Assembly (NCBI GenBank): GCA_052174455.1
Contig: JBQMRP010000057.1
Location: forward strand, 140,278 to 204,277
Source: Arsenophonus sp052174455
Lineage (GTDB): Bacteria; Pseudomonadota; Gammaproteobacteria; Enterobacterales; Enterobacteriaceae
Reading direction: 5' to 3'
DNA length: 64,000 nt
Shown: positions 52,791 to 63,565 of the stretch, one piece after another
Position numbering within the stretch: position 1 is the stretch's first letter
How the letters are laid out: each line of letters starts with the position of its first letter
The notes under the pieces: generated by a model
Databases searched by the model: none
What the model was told of the DNA's origin: nothing
Seen by the model: the letters and a program-made list of their open reading frames with translations, nothing else
Made by a program: the position numbers and the translations under genes

Positions 52791-55649
52791 GACTTTGTTA
52801 GAAGAAGTGATAGTAATGAAAAACCTTGCCATTTAGTGGCGCATGCGAGGGCATGGGTGTCCGCTATTATTTCATACGAACCCACCCCTTCCCTCCTCCT
52901 ATTGTACCATACCTGAGTAAGGGAGATAAAGATCTGTAGTGTGGTCATTATCTATGTATAACAGCCTGTATTATAGCAAAGTGATATTGACGATATATGT
53001 TATATATTATTACCAGACGACGGACTGCTACCCAGTTATATTGCTTCTATATTCCCTGGCTGTCTAGCATGACCCATTTACCTCGCCATCCAAGATTTTG
53101 CAACCTAGCCCGGCGCTGTCAGTATATTAATAAAGTCCTTCCAAGTTATTCCTTAGCAATAACCAGATCCACCTTAATTACGGATGATACTTAGAAGACC
53201 TACCAGTACCATCTTGGTAGGTAAGTATACCGGGTAAACCAACTGTGAAACTGCTCGAAGCAGTTTCAAATAATGTGATAGATCATTGACGTGGAAGTAG
53301 GTAATGATCTCTTTTAATTACAAACGAAAAACGACACCCAAATCAATCAAATTTAATATCGAAACGTACCCCTATCTTTACAACGTAAAGATAGCACGAA
53401 TCAGCAGTTCAATCATGGCAATCGTCCATCTCAGGATATAGGATCGCTGCTTGACTCCTCAACACTGCATCTCTGACCTACATTCTTACGGATAACAGCT
53501 ATCACCCTGGAGCCAGTAACGTATCAAAACTAATATTTAACCGTGAAGAATTCTCGAGTTCTCTCTTCAATACATCCAGCGCTTCGATTATCAGCACGAC
53601 CTATATATCGGTCGAAAGCATAGGAATCTTCAGTTTTTCATGTGTCCATGAATACCAATATCCATCCCGACTTTCAAGTTGACGATCACATCCGAAAGGC
53701 AACCATATCCTTGATCTCCATCGTATTAAACACCATGCAAAATAGCCGTTTCTCAAAAAGGACAAGCTGATTCAGCACCCAATAGCAGATAAATTACATT
53801 GTGGTAAAGGTCTGTAATAGCTTACGTAAATTGGCGTTACGGATCTCCTTACACGCACCACATTATGCACTTCTCCCAGCGAAACTTTTATCTACAAGTC
53901 TATCAGGTAACCGTCCTACCGAGGATCGTTTTAAATATCGCGCGCGTGCCAAGGCAATAACTACATAAAAAGTTAAACTAACTATCACTGATCCCATTAT
54001 GACGTTTTTTTTATTTTATATTCGCACCGTTGGAGTATTTCCCCACCCGCAACAGTAAATTCATAAATCTTTAGAAACTTAGCAAAATCCTGCACACTAT
54101 AATTTCTTGAAGATAAACGGCCAAGATTAATATACTTACCAGCTCCTATAGCTACCTAGATTGCCTTATTTTAGCTTTAATCTTAATAATAAATCCAGTT
54201 AAACAACCATAACATCTACTTAGCAAAGCTGCCATATTACGCAACCCACCCGCTTGCAATAGTTATCAAAATTGATACAGAGAATAGTATCGAACTTTCC
54301 CGCTAGTGAAAGTGGTCAGGAAACCTCATTCTCGAGTCAGTTACAGATAATTTCCTGCATTGCATAGTCTTTGACTAGATAGCGATGACATCAACTAGTG
54401 CATTATAAAACCATGCCGCATCAGTGAACCGCTCTTACAGCGCTTGCGCCTAAATTTTTCTTGAACGCTAAGTAGGTTTATCTAACCAGATTGAATATCC
54501 CATTTTACTCTGTGAAGCGCCATAGTAACGTTTACTGAGTTCAGAAAAAAATCAGTGACTTTTTTTCGAAATTAACAATTAATTTCACCAGAGCGGTGAT
54601 ATCATCGATCTCTGCTGCTAGAAAATAGAATGCAACACAATTAGAGACGTAATGGACGCGGATTCTCTTGCGCACGGATCGCCATCTAAAGAATATTAGT
54701 CTTTAACATCTAGCTATACGGTGAAATATCAGAAATTTCCTATTAATACAATAAAATGATTCATTAATAGTGTCCTCTCTCATCGGTATTATCATCATTA
54801 TATCTGACGTCTTTAGCATATTTATTCCTTATATACTAGCAGACAATACCTTACAAGGGCCCATAAATCCAGTACAAAACCATCTAAGCGTCAACGACTC
54901 TCTAGTTGAACTTATACAAGATGCCAACCTCATAGTTACCATAACGTGGCGTTCTGCATAAATTTCTGAATACATATTCTTTCTTGCAACTCTTATCAAT
55001 TTTCAGTATACCGTTAATTACCTAATATTTAGAAAATCATTTAGTGTCGATATTGATAACGCCAGAATCAAATTTTGCGCCTCCAATTAACCTTTAAGGC
55101 GAAACATCTATTGGGATACTATTTACATTAGTGTAAGATAATTAACCATATCCAAGCCAAAATTCACCCGGGGCAACCTCGAGCTAGATACACGATATTA
55201 CCGATGAAGTTAAAGGGTGGATCCCCACCAGATATGTGGTAGCCAGATCAGAATGTAGAGCATTATCTTCTTTTATTAGTCATAGGTAATCTTATGCAAC
55301 TTGAAGTGCAGCGCTCCATTGCACTTAGTTAAATCTAGAGTGATGACTAGTACTAGAATTACTAATAGATCATCATCTCAGAGTAAGTTTTTCACCGAAA
55401 TAGTAACAAAGGTTCGACGCAAAAGTTATCATCACCACCTTAAAATTCCCATAACAGCAAGCTACAAACCTCGACTTTGCGCTGAGTTCTAGAATTCAAA
55501 TACCAGTTTAGTTTCAAAGTACAAGAGATGGGCCACATGGCATGGCAGTGGCAATTTCCGTTTCAATCAGTTGCTGTAAGCAGAATATAAATACCCGTCT
55601 GAGTTGTTGCGTTAGCACGCACAGGCGTATTCCTCTTCGGTACATTTGC
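52791..55649. other. Accessory region, part 2: GC-richer, unassigned
   Basis: About 2.9 kb of GC-richer sequence (some 60-base lines near 48% G+C) without an intact gene. Minus-strand pieces are readable, such as 'LQNLGWRGKWVMLDSQGI' and 'KQYNWVAVRRLVIIYNIYRQ' near 53,010-53,110, 'SLSPLLRYGTIGGGKGWVRMK' split near 52,860-52,930, and 'YWYSWTHEKLKIPMLSTD' near 53,610-53,680. Open frames of 61-67 codons at 52,997-53,194, 54,770-54,961 and 55,301-55,492 show no recognisable family. I infer horizontally acquired pseudogenes (phage, plasmid or secretion-related), without a firm assignment. Confidence 0.4.
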
Positions 55650-56690
55650 TATTTGAACCTTTTATGCGACTATTTTTACAAATATTATTGTTTTTCTCAC
55701 AGAGGAATTTATAGTCACTCTGTATTTCAATTGTTCTGGTTTTAAAAACTCTCTCTAGAGAGACAGTTTGCTAAATAAGAAACAACCCAATATTATGAAA
55801 TCTACTCAGCTATTCATTAATCAGCTAATATAGCTATTCGCATTTTGCATGCAGAATTCCTTATCAATAACTTTATGATTATTTACATTATTAAGCGATA
55901 GTAATTAATTTCATGCTCTTTAAAAATTTCGTACTATTTAATTCCATTTAAGCTAAGGATGGGCTCTTTATCGATAATCAACTCAAGAAAACTGCTAATA
56001 TACTCTGCATTAAATTCTTCAAGAATCTAATTCTTCACATGACCATCTTAATTTGGCGATTAAAACTGCAATTCTTTCTTTCCTTTTATTTCCCCTCTCT
56101 GTGTTTTTACCTTTTCTATTATAGAAAGTAACGCTTCTTTTTTATAGATTATAAAAAATATTTCATTAATTTTAATAATACCACTTACTACATTTATATT
56201 GATTTTCGCTACTTAAGAAATAAAGCAGTAACGCAATCTAAACCTGTTTCAAATTAATATCTGTTTACTTAGCTAACTCCCGTAAAATCAAGATATTCAA
56301 GATACATCACAGATAACTAAACAATTTATTCTTATAAAGTAGTTTCACCAGAACATTTACATTAAGATTATTTAATTTTTTCTGGAATTAGAAAATTTTG
56401 CAATGATATCTCTGTAATCTTAATGGATGTAGGGATAATTTGGATGCCACCAAAAACGGATAAGATGTTCACTGTAACAATATGGACAGGATAAAATGAA
56501 ATGAATTCATTCGATACATAAATCAATATCATCCGACAAATTACACCGAGCTAACTAATGAATGCAGATTTATGTTGGAAGGAAGTAAGAAAAAATCTCT
56601 TTGATCTATGTGACTAATTGCTTTTTATAACAACCGTTATAACAAAATCCTTTATGCAGTATAAAAGATTTTTACCAATAACTTTCCACC
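55650..56690 (-). mobile_element. IS1595-like element remnant (copy h)
   Basis: Near full-length minus-strand IS1595-like remnant. The left end ('ctctgtatttcaattgttctgg') and right end ('ctttatgcagtataaaagatttttaccaataac') match copies a, c and i. It is inserted in the accessory region. The open frame at 55,542-55,745 on the other strand partly overlaps it and is not a gene. Confidence 0.64.
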
Positions 56691-58129
56691 ATATGGCATT
56701 TATATAGGTTATAGCGCTATTATTTTCAATATCCTAGCGACCAGGAGTTTTCATTTACAATTATAGATGGCGATACAGTTCTTTTCTAATCGCCTCATCC
56801 ATAGTTGTGTGCGATACAGGAACAATCCTTGCGCCCCATATGTGCAGGCGCATTTTGAATATAGACATTAAACAAGGTTATCGACACCTTATTGATAGGA
56901 AATTAGTTGCACCCGCGCGAGATTTTGCGCACATGTTAAGTATTGAGATCACTTTTTGTGCAAGTTCTTCAAAAGCTTTATAGGAAATCCGCCTCGTCAA
57001 TCACATTTCACTTTGAAAGCTACAAAGATTAAAATAGAGTAGTGAGAGTTTAAACGCCTGAATTTTAAAGTTATCAAATGGAAACCGATTATCTATTAGA
57101 GAATTTTTTGTGTTTTTCCTGTCTCAGAACGTGGATTCATAAACATAACATCAATCTGGTCACAGCTGCTTAAAAGCATAAGCAAATAACGCGAATACGG
57201 CACAATATAACTCAACGTCCATCTATTTTTTCTGTCAACATAAAACACATTACATATCCGCCATCGCATACGAAACTTGGTGGCCCTGATGACGTTATAC
57301 TCAGATTTATATTCCTATTAGGTCAAATACGGCTGGATTTTTCAATAATAAACAACACCTCCACTGTCGTCGAGTAATCAGTGTTATTATAAGTTATATA
57401 CATTGGTACATTTTCGAGTAACTCCAGCGATTCTAGCACATCAATGCTATAAGTATTAATAGGATAATGCAGGTCAATTTTGCGTTGATCGGGTAATCAG
57501 GTTATAGGATATAGGACAATTGTTTAACAGTTCATATTAGCTATTTCTATAAAATCAACGTAATGAAAACAGCATCATCCACTAAAACAAATGAGAGTCA
57601 GGCACAAGTCAAGCTAATTAAGAACTACATCGATTTTATAATGTGATATTTGAACTATATTCGTATATTCAAGCGTTTCACTGATCACATTGTGCAGGAG
57701 AATGATCAGGTCAGACACCTCCCCTTGGTATCGTATCGATTTTTATCATTGAGCTATCTCATTATAAAATCTTATGTTATGAATCATCTAACAAAATTAT
57801 GCGGATTTAGTTTTCTATCTGGTAAACTCGACCATCCTTACATATAACGCTTTACTGATGGCATTAGCTGCTTTCTCGGCATAAACCGTTATAAGCGAAA
57901 TGGATTTCTTTCGTTTATAACTCATCTACTTTGTACGTGCTAGTAATGCAGTAAGTGATATTTTAAGCCAAATATGGATAAATGTCGAACTACTTTTGCT
58001 TACATCAATGCAACTAAATTATATTGTTATTTTTATCAAAAATACTTTAGTGCATTCAAATGATGCGATTACTGAATAATATTGTAGATACTGACCAATA
58101 AAAATCTATATAGTAATCCTATCTGTTTT
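56691..58129. other. Accessory region, part 3: unassigned remnants
   Basis: No intact gene. The minus strand near 57,350-57,500 reads 'YPINTYSIDVLESLELLENV' in adjusted frame and 'PMYITYNNTDYSTTVEVLFI' with 'IEKSSR', and near 57,170-57,250 'RKNRWTLSYIVPYSRYLLML' with 'LSSCDQIDVMFMNPRSETGK'. These runs are too long and protein-like to be chance alone, but I do not recognise the family. The open frame 57,650-57,847 on the plus strand is unassigned. Confidence 0.4.
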
Positions 58130-58620
58130 CTACTCTAACTAGACTCAAGTATTTTTAGCCTGATAATGGTTATGTAGAAAAATAATCAAAATCTACTTTA
58201 CCGATACAACCTCTGTTTTTCGCTACGGATAATAACTTGCTTTGAATATACTCAAGAATCAGTTCCCACTCTATTTCTGCTTTCACGTTTATCACATGAA
58301 AGAAAAAATAAGCTACTTCAATGAAGAGTATTGATAGAATCCGTCAAACTGTAAAATGAATCCCTTTATCTTCAAGATCGGAAATTAAACCAATCAAATA
58401 TTTTAATACTAGTTCCCTCAGTCTGTCTAGCTTCCAAGCAACTAAGGTGTCACCTGATTTTAAGCAGTTTAAGACACGTTTTAAATCTAGGTCTCTAATC
58501 TATTTTTCTACTAACTTTATCCCAAAATATGTCATAATTTAAGAAATTAACGATTTTCATTATAAATCTTTGTTTAGTTATTTTTAAAGCTCGCTTATAT
58601 AGCCTATTATTATTTCAATC
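58130..58620 (-). pseudogene. Serine recombinase (Pin/Gin/Hin-type invertase) pseudogene
   Basis: The minus strand reads 'RPRFKTCLKLLKSGDTLVAW' then 'KLDRLRELVLKYLIGLISDL', 'EDKGIHF', 'DSINTL', 'FFFHV' and 'KAEIEWELILEYIQ', matching the resolvase/invertase catalytic domain 'RPGLKRALKALQPGDTLVVWKLDRLGRSLKHLVNLISEL...GVHFRSLTDSIDT...FFFHVMGALAEMERELI-ER'. The N-terminal catalytic serine region is not clearly traceable, and frameshifts and stops are present. Such invertases usually flip phage tail-fibre segments; tail-fibre remnants lie 1-2 kb to the right. Confidence 0.82.
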
Positions 58621-59321
58621 CTTTTTACTATCTCTAAAAGCCTTTTTATTGTTGATTTTAATCAAGATTTTAGTTAAATTTTAGATTTAAAAACCTAGTT
58701 TAATGTAACTATAAATCTAGTTAAAAATGCAACATCAAACTATCGTAAATTAACGAAAAAATATTGATTTAGGATGTGCAGCTAATCGCTATAGATGTTC
58801 ATACTATTACAGTAATAATATTCGTATCAAAATTCTTGTAGGCGTTTTATTCTCTTAGACTACTAAAAATCCACAACGAACTGATTTATCTGAAACAGTA
58901 GAACCCTTCAGTAAGATAAAATATCTACTCTTAACTTTTTCTTATCCGTTAGAAAAAATACCTCATTTATGTTACGAATTTATCCTAAACTAGAATGCTT
59001 GACGTAAAGTAGATTAATTGGTCATAAAAATTAAAACTCGCAATCTAACACGTCATTCAGAAAATTTAGAGTAAGTGAAGGATTGGGTGAACAAGCTGTT
59101 AACTCAAACCTTCCTCCAAAAGGCGCGTTTATTATAAACGCAGAAGTTCAGTTAGACTGTAATACAACCTTACACTTCAATTTCTGACAAGAATATAAAA
59201 AACATTTTGATTCATCTTATGTAACAAGAATTGATAAGAAAACTCGTCCCAAGCAACGCCATGTTTAACTATATTTTCAGGACAGCCTGATGTTCAATTT
59301 TACCCTGATTTCTATGATAAT
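58621..59321. other. Unassigned region between invertase and tail-fibre remnants
   Basis: About 700 bases with no clear gene. If an invertible segment existed its recombination sites could be here, but I did not find a convincing pair of 26-bp crossover sites by eye. Confidence 0.3.
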
Positions 59322-59466
59322 TCCAGCTATTCAATATCTAGCGCGGTATTAATATTAAGTCGGTTTATAACCACACGGTATTTTTCCAGTTTAAAACTGT
59401 AAGGCTTTTTTACTTCTTTAGCTATCTCGAAATCTGAATCATGCTGTACAATGCTATAAATTTCCT
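59322..59466 (-). pseudogene. Unidentified readable fragment
   Basis: The minus strand reads 46 codons without a stop: 'EEIYSIVQHDSDFEIAKEVK', 'KPYSFKLEKYRVVINRLNIN' and 'TALDIE', then a stop. The composition is protein-like. It is preceded by a GGAGG-like sequence, which is part of the reading. It sits between invertase and tail-fibre remnants, so a phage gene is likely; the family is not recognised. Confidence 0.35.
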
Positions 59467-59539
59467 CCTATTTAAGTAAGTAATCTAGCTTATTATTAGT
59501 AGTTTACTACTTGAGTTCATCTATTATTGTAGCGCTGCG

Positions 59540-60430
59540 AAACAACATGAGTATCAATAAAACACCATTTTCTGTTAAGCCAAGATTATTTGGGTGATTC
59601 TAATAAATACTTTTTTTATATTTCATCCTTTAGGAGATAATCCTCTGATATCATAAGCCATTAATGTATTACCCATTGTCTTCATACTTGACTTTCATAG
59701 TCTTCAACTGAAAATTTTTATCACTCACACCAGCCCTGAGCATATTTAAATATAAAAAATCAAACTAACAAAAAATTATAGAGCTTTCTTATTAAGAATA
59801 ATTAGGTTGATAACCTATAATATTTTTAATATTTTCATTATACATTAACCACACATCTATCCAGCTATCATTGATATTTTGTATAACTTGCCACTGAACT
59901 AAAACAGCATATTCATCAGTATAAAAGTTAATAACACCTATAATCACATGCGGTAGCTCATCAGGATATGTCCTCGCTATATCTTAACTTCTTACATATA
60001 CCCAACAAAAATCGAATTTCACGTAGAAAGATATTATTAAAGCATTCACTGAGATTTTTTCTCCAAATTAGTCATGAACACCACCATTCTCTTAATAAAC
60101 AGGAATCCCACCGCCCTCCATGAGGTATGCAAATTGATGCGGTATTATTATCGTGTTATCAACATTAGCATTAACTAACCAATAGAGACTAATATTACTC
60201 CAGTTTTTAACTTTTGTTTTATTAATATAAACTACTAGGTTGCCGTTACCATTAGCTCGTAACCCTGAGTTGTTATCGCCAATATGCACTGATTGGTCAG
60301 ATGGAGGTTTCAGTTAACGGTTATACCACGCGTTTATCCAGTTTATTTTTTTGCATAATCTACTGTTTCTGTTAAACCAAATTTTATAATGAAATATTTG
60401 CCTGCATTCTGCTAGAATAAGATTAAATCC
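59540..60430 (-). pseudogene. Phage tail-fibre gene remnants
   Basis: On the minus strand, 60,370-60,400 reads 'KFGLTETVDYAKK', like the repeated '-LGLGETVNLAKNALQ' blocks of phage tail fibres. The open frame at 60,092-60,289 reads 'MHIGDNNSGLRANGNGNLVV' with 'YINKTKVKNWSNI', a tail-fibre-like 'IGDNDSGL' segment. The tail at 59,800-59,990 reads 'YPDELPHVIIGVINFYTDEY' with 'AVLVQWQVIQNINDSWIDVW' and ends in a double stop. A similar 'NNLGLTENGVL' piece near 59,570-59,595 hints at a second copy. Stops and frameshifts break it. Confidence 0.65.
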
Positions 60431-60892
60431 TGATCTGATAAGGAAATGAATGATTAAAATAGATATTTTAGCTAAAAAACATACTATCTTCTGGATAGTG
60501 ATAAATAAATCAATTATATTTCTTATAGTCCATCAAGATATTAGAAAAATAATAAAATATTTCTATCCTATGCTGCAATATCATACAACAGATCAATAAT
60601 AGCTAACATAAACAGACAGATTTAATTCAAAGCTAAATGCTGCTTAGATAAGCAATTCAAAGCTTGCACCAAATAACAAGTTAAAAATAACCAGAAATCT
60701 TCTCTGCACAAAGATATTCAAAATATCCAACTCCAGATATCCAAAGTTAACGTGCTAGCAGAATAAACTAGATTTATATAATTTAATTCAGATAAGAAAA
60801 AAACCAAAATATTAACTAGGATAATATAACTTCTACGAAACAGAACAATTTATTCAATCTACTATCCACTTGAATTTAATAATAAACATTAA
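60431..60892. other. Unassigned AT-rich spacer downstream of folE
   Basis: About 460 bases with no recognisable gene on either strand, between the tail-fibre remnants and the folE stop. No hairpin followed by a T tract is obvious for folE. Confidence 0.4.
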
Positions 60893-61561
60893 TTAGCGAT
60901 GGGGCAAACGCGAAATATTACATAAAAACTCCTGACGTGTATTTTGACTAGATTTAAATAATCCACCTAGCGAAGTTGTTATTGTGCTACTACTTACATC
61001 ACAAATACCTCTAGCTTTAACACAATAATGAATAGCGTCAATTGAAACCGCTACATTACTTGTGCCTAATAAAGTTTGTAACGCAATTAAAATCTGCTTG
61101 GTTAAACGCTCTTGAACTTGTGGTCGTTGAGAAAAGAATTGAACAATACGATTAATTTTAGATAAACCAATTACTTTATTCTTTGGAATATAAGCTAGTG
61201 CCGCTTTACCATCAATGGTGATAAAATGATGCTCACAGACACTAGTTAAAGTAATATCACGAACCGTCACCATTTCATCGAAATCCATTTTATTTTCGAT
61301 CAAAGTAATTTTAGGAAAATTATTATAATCAAGCCCTGAGAAAATTTCGTCAATATACATTTTAGCAACCCGATTAGGTGTTTTCGCTAAGCTAGCATCA
61401 CTAATATCAAGATTAAGTAAATGGATAATTTCACCCATGTGCTCTTCAATCTGTTGTTTACGCTCATTTAAGGAAAAAGAATGATCAAATAGTGGAGCCT
61501 CAAGACCACGAGCTTCTAGTGCTTGACGAACAAGGTGCGCTTCTTGACTTAGTGATGACAT
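60893..61561 (-). CDS. folE: FolE, GTP cyclohydrolase I
   Basis: FolE converts GTP to 7,8-dihydroneopterin triphosphate, the first step towards tetrahydrofolate (and towards queuosine precursors). I place the start at the ATG whose complement is 61,559-61,561, giving 222 residues as in E. coli; GGAG lies six bases upstream of it, while the longer frame would start at TTG inside that ribosome site. Zinc ligands are present: C109 and H112 in 'TSVCEHHF' and C180 in 'AIHYCVKARG'. The substrate-binding 'GLSKINRIVQFFSQRPQVQE' block is intact. E. coli 'KARGIRDATSATTTTSLGG' is here KARGICDVSSSTITTSLGG, a mild change. It stands alone between phage-like remnants and IS debris. Confidence 0.97.
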   Translation of the reverse strand: MSSLSQEAHLVRQALEARGLEAPLFDHSFSLNERKQQIEEHMGEIIHLLNLDISDASLAKTPNRVAKMYIDEIFSGLDYNNFPKITLIENKMDFDEMVTVRDITLTSVCEHHFITIDGKAALAYIPKNKVIGLSKINRIVQFFSQRPQVQERLTKQILIALQTLLGTSNVAVSIDAIHYCVKARGICDVSSSTITTSLGGLFKSSQNTRQEFLCNISRLPHR

Positions 61562-61799
61562 GCATTTCTCCAACGGTAAAATTTAATATTTATTAAACTA
61601 ACATACCAAACAAATGGGTAACCCTTATCCCATTATAATACTCTATTCTAACAAAACATTTTTATATGCGATAATTTTATATTAAAGTCATTATTTATTA
61701 ATAGTTTATCTATCTACTCTAGAGCTATTATATAGCTCCTTCTCGTTGTATAGGATTATTCATGACAAGAAGATGGTACTCAGAAGTTATATAATTAAG

Positions 61800-61970
61800 A
61801 GAAAATATTAGATGATAAAACTCCATCGTCAAGAAACTACGATATCTAAATCAGAACTGCTATTCAGGCAAGCTAAAGAGCCTGCATCTACTTTAGTAAT
61901 CATTATAGCATATCCGAACTTATCATTTATAAATAGCGAAAATAAGATGATGTTTATGATTGGATATCTT
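61800..61970 (+). mobile_element. IS481-like element fragment (copy 8, 5' end only)
   Basis: The plus strand starts 'agaaactacgatatctaaatcagaactgctattcagg', matching the 5' end of copy 6 (transposase N-terminus 'PKI-A-IQ-S---PA-TLA--YGIS'). It ends abruptly at about 61,970 where an IS1595-like copy begins. Confidence 0.62.
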
Positions 61971-61974
61971 GGAA

Positions 61975-63005
61975 AAAATTATTGACTTCTTCATATAAGA
62001 ATTTTTAGATACGCCTAAATTTCAATTGTTTTGGTTTAAGCAGTCTTTTCTAGGCCGGATAATTCAATTAATGAAAAAACTTACACCATATAAGTTACTC
62101 AGCTATATTTTTAATCGTCTGATATAACTGTATATATTTTAATATGGAATTTCTTATCAATAACTCTTCTCTGATTGTTTAATATTATTAAATAATAGTG
62201 ACTAATTTTATGTTAGTTGCTAAAAGTTTCGTATCATTTAGATTCATCTGAGTAAAGGATGGATTCTTTATCAAAAATTAATTCAAAAAAAAAAAAAAAA
62301 CGACTAATACACTCTGCATTAAACTCTTCAAGAATCTGATTACTCATATAACCCTATTAATATATTTAACGATTAAAATCGCGATTCGTTCATTCCTTTT
62401 ATTCCTTCTCTCCTGCATTTTTTAGCTTTCCTATATAAAATGTAATGCTTTTCCTTTAAATGATATATGAAAAAATGTTTCGTCGAGTTCTAAAAGCACT
62501 TAGTGCACTTATGTTGGCTGTCTCTCCGATGAAATAAGGAGGAGTGACACCATATAAAACGCTGTTTTTAAATAAATGTCTGCTTATTTCCATAATCTTC
62601 CGTAAAGTTAATTTATTTAACATACATTACAGATAACTAAATCATTTTTATTCTTATGATCTAATTTCACCAGAGAACTTCAAGTAAGATTGTTAAATGT
62701 TTCCTAATTAAAGAGAGATTCTACAAGAATATCGGCTGTAACCACTAATGAATATGTTCAGCGGATAAGACATTCAATATAATAATGTGAGTAGGATAAA
62801 GTGATCTAAGTTATTTTAATACATTAATCAACATCATCTGACAGACTACAGCTGACCAATTAATGAAATGTAGCTTTTCCCTAGCATGGAGTTAGGGAAG
62901 AGTTTTTTGATCTGTATTACTGTTTGCTTTTTCATGTTAACCAATGTAAAAAAAAAATCCTTTATTTAACACGAGGGGTTTCTACCATCAATATCCTTAG
63001 TAAAA
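61975..63005 (-). mobile_element. IS1595-like element remnant (copy i)
   Basis: Near full-length minus-strand IS1595-like remnant, slightly truncated on the left. It follows the 5' fragment of an IS481-like copy, so it probably replaced the remainder. A 16-A run lies at 62,285-62,300. Frames are broken. Confidence 0.66.
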
Positions 63006-63032
63006 GTGGAGCTCTATTTACTTAAGAACTAG

Positions 63033-63299
63033 ATGAATAAAATAGAACTTATCAATAAAATCACTGAAAAAGCAAATTAAAGCAAAAAACTTTAAAAAAG
63101 CACTTATTACGTTTATCAAAACCGTAATAAAATAATTAAAGATTGTAAATAATGTACAACTAATTAAGTTTGGTAGCTTTTATGTTAAATAAAGAACAGC
63201 CAGAGAACGATGCAATCCAAAACAGGCAAACTATTTAAAATCGCTGCTGTAAACATACCATTTTAAATGGGTAAAGGTTTGAAGAAAATAATCAAATAA
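63033..63299 (+). pseudogene. HU-family DNA-binding protein pseudogene
   Basis: The plus strand begins ATG and reads 'MNKIELINKITEKAN', then a stop and frame changes with 'LKKALITFIKTVIK', 'NVQLIKFGSFYVK', 'ARE--NPK', 'KIAAVNIPF' and 'GKGLKKIIK' to a stop at 63,297-63,299. This matches HU (MNKTELINKIAEKA...VQLVGFGTFKV...RTGRNPQTGKEI-IAAANVPAF--GKALKDAVK) over its full 90 residues. hupA and hupB cannot be told apart with confidence; 'ELINKITEKA' leans to hupB-like or divergent hupA. Confidence 0.82.
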
Positions 63300-63565
63300 C
63301 TAACCTAAAAAGATGTACGAATTAATATATCTATCTATAAATCAATTTAATTATTTTTAAATAGGATTTTATCACTTTCAAAAATTAAATAATTTAAAAA
63401 ATTAAAATTCTTTATCAAGATTAGAAAGTTTTTAACTTAATGACTAAAATTAACTATTATATCCAGTTTTAAAACAGTCTTTAATAGATTTTTAAACTTT
63501 TTTTGTATTATTTCAATTAATTAACAAAAAAATAAACACACTAGATAAAGTAGGGTAAATTTTAT
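63300..63565. other. Unassigned AT-rich spacer
   Basis: Very AT-rich, between the HU remnant and the next IS256-like end. Nothing recognised. Confidence 0.35.

Noticed and set aside
50581..55649. Type III secretion or insecticidal toxin complex remnant
   Set aside because: Some minus-strand fragments looked suggestive, but no diagnostic motif of either system could be matched, so I left the region unassigned.
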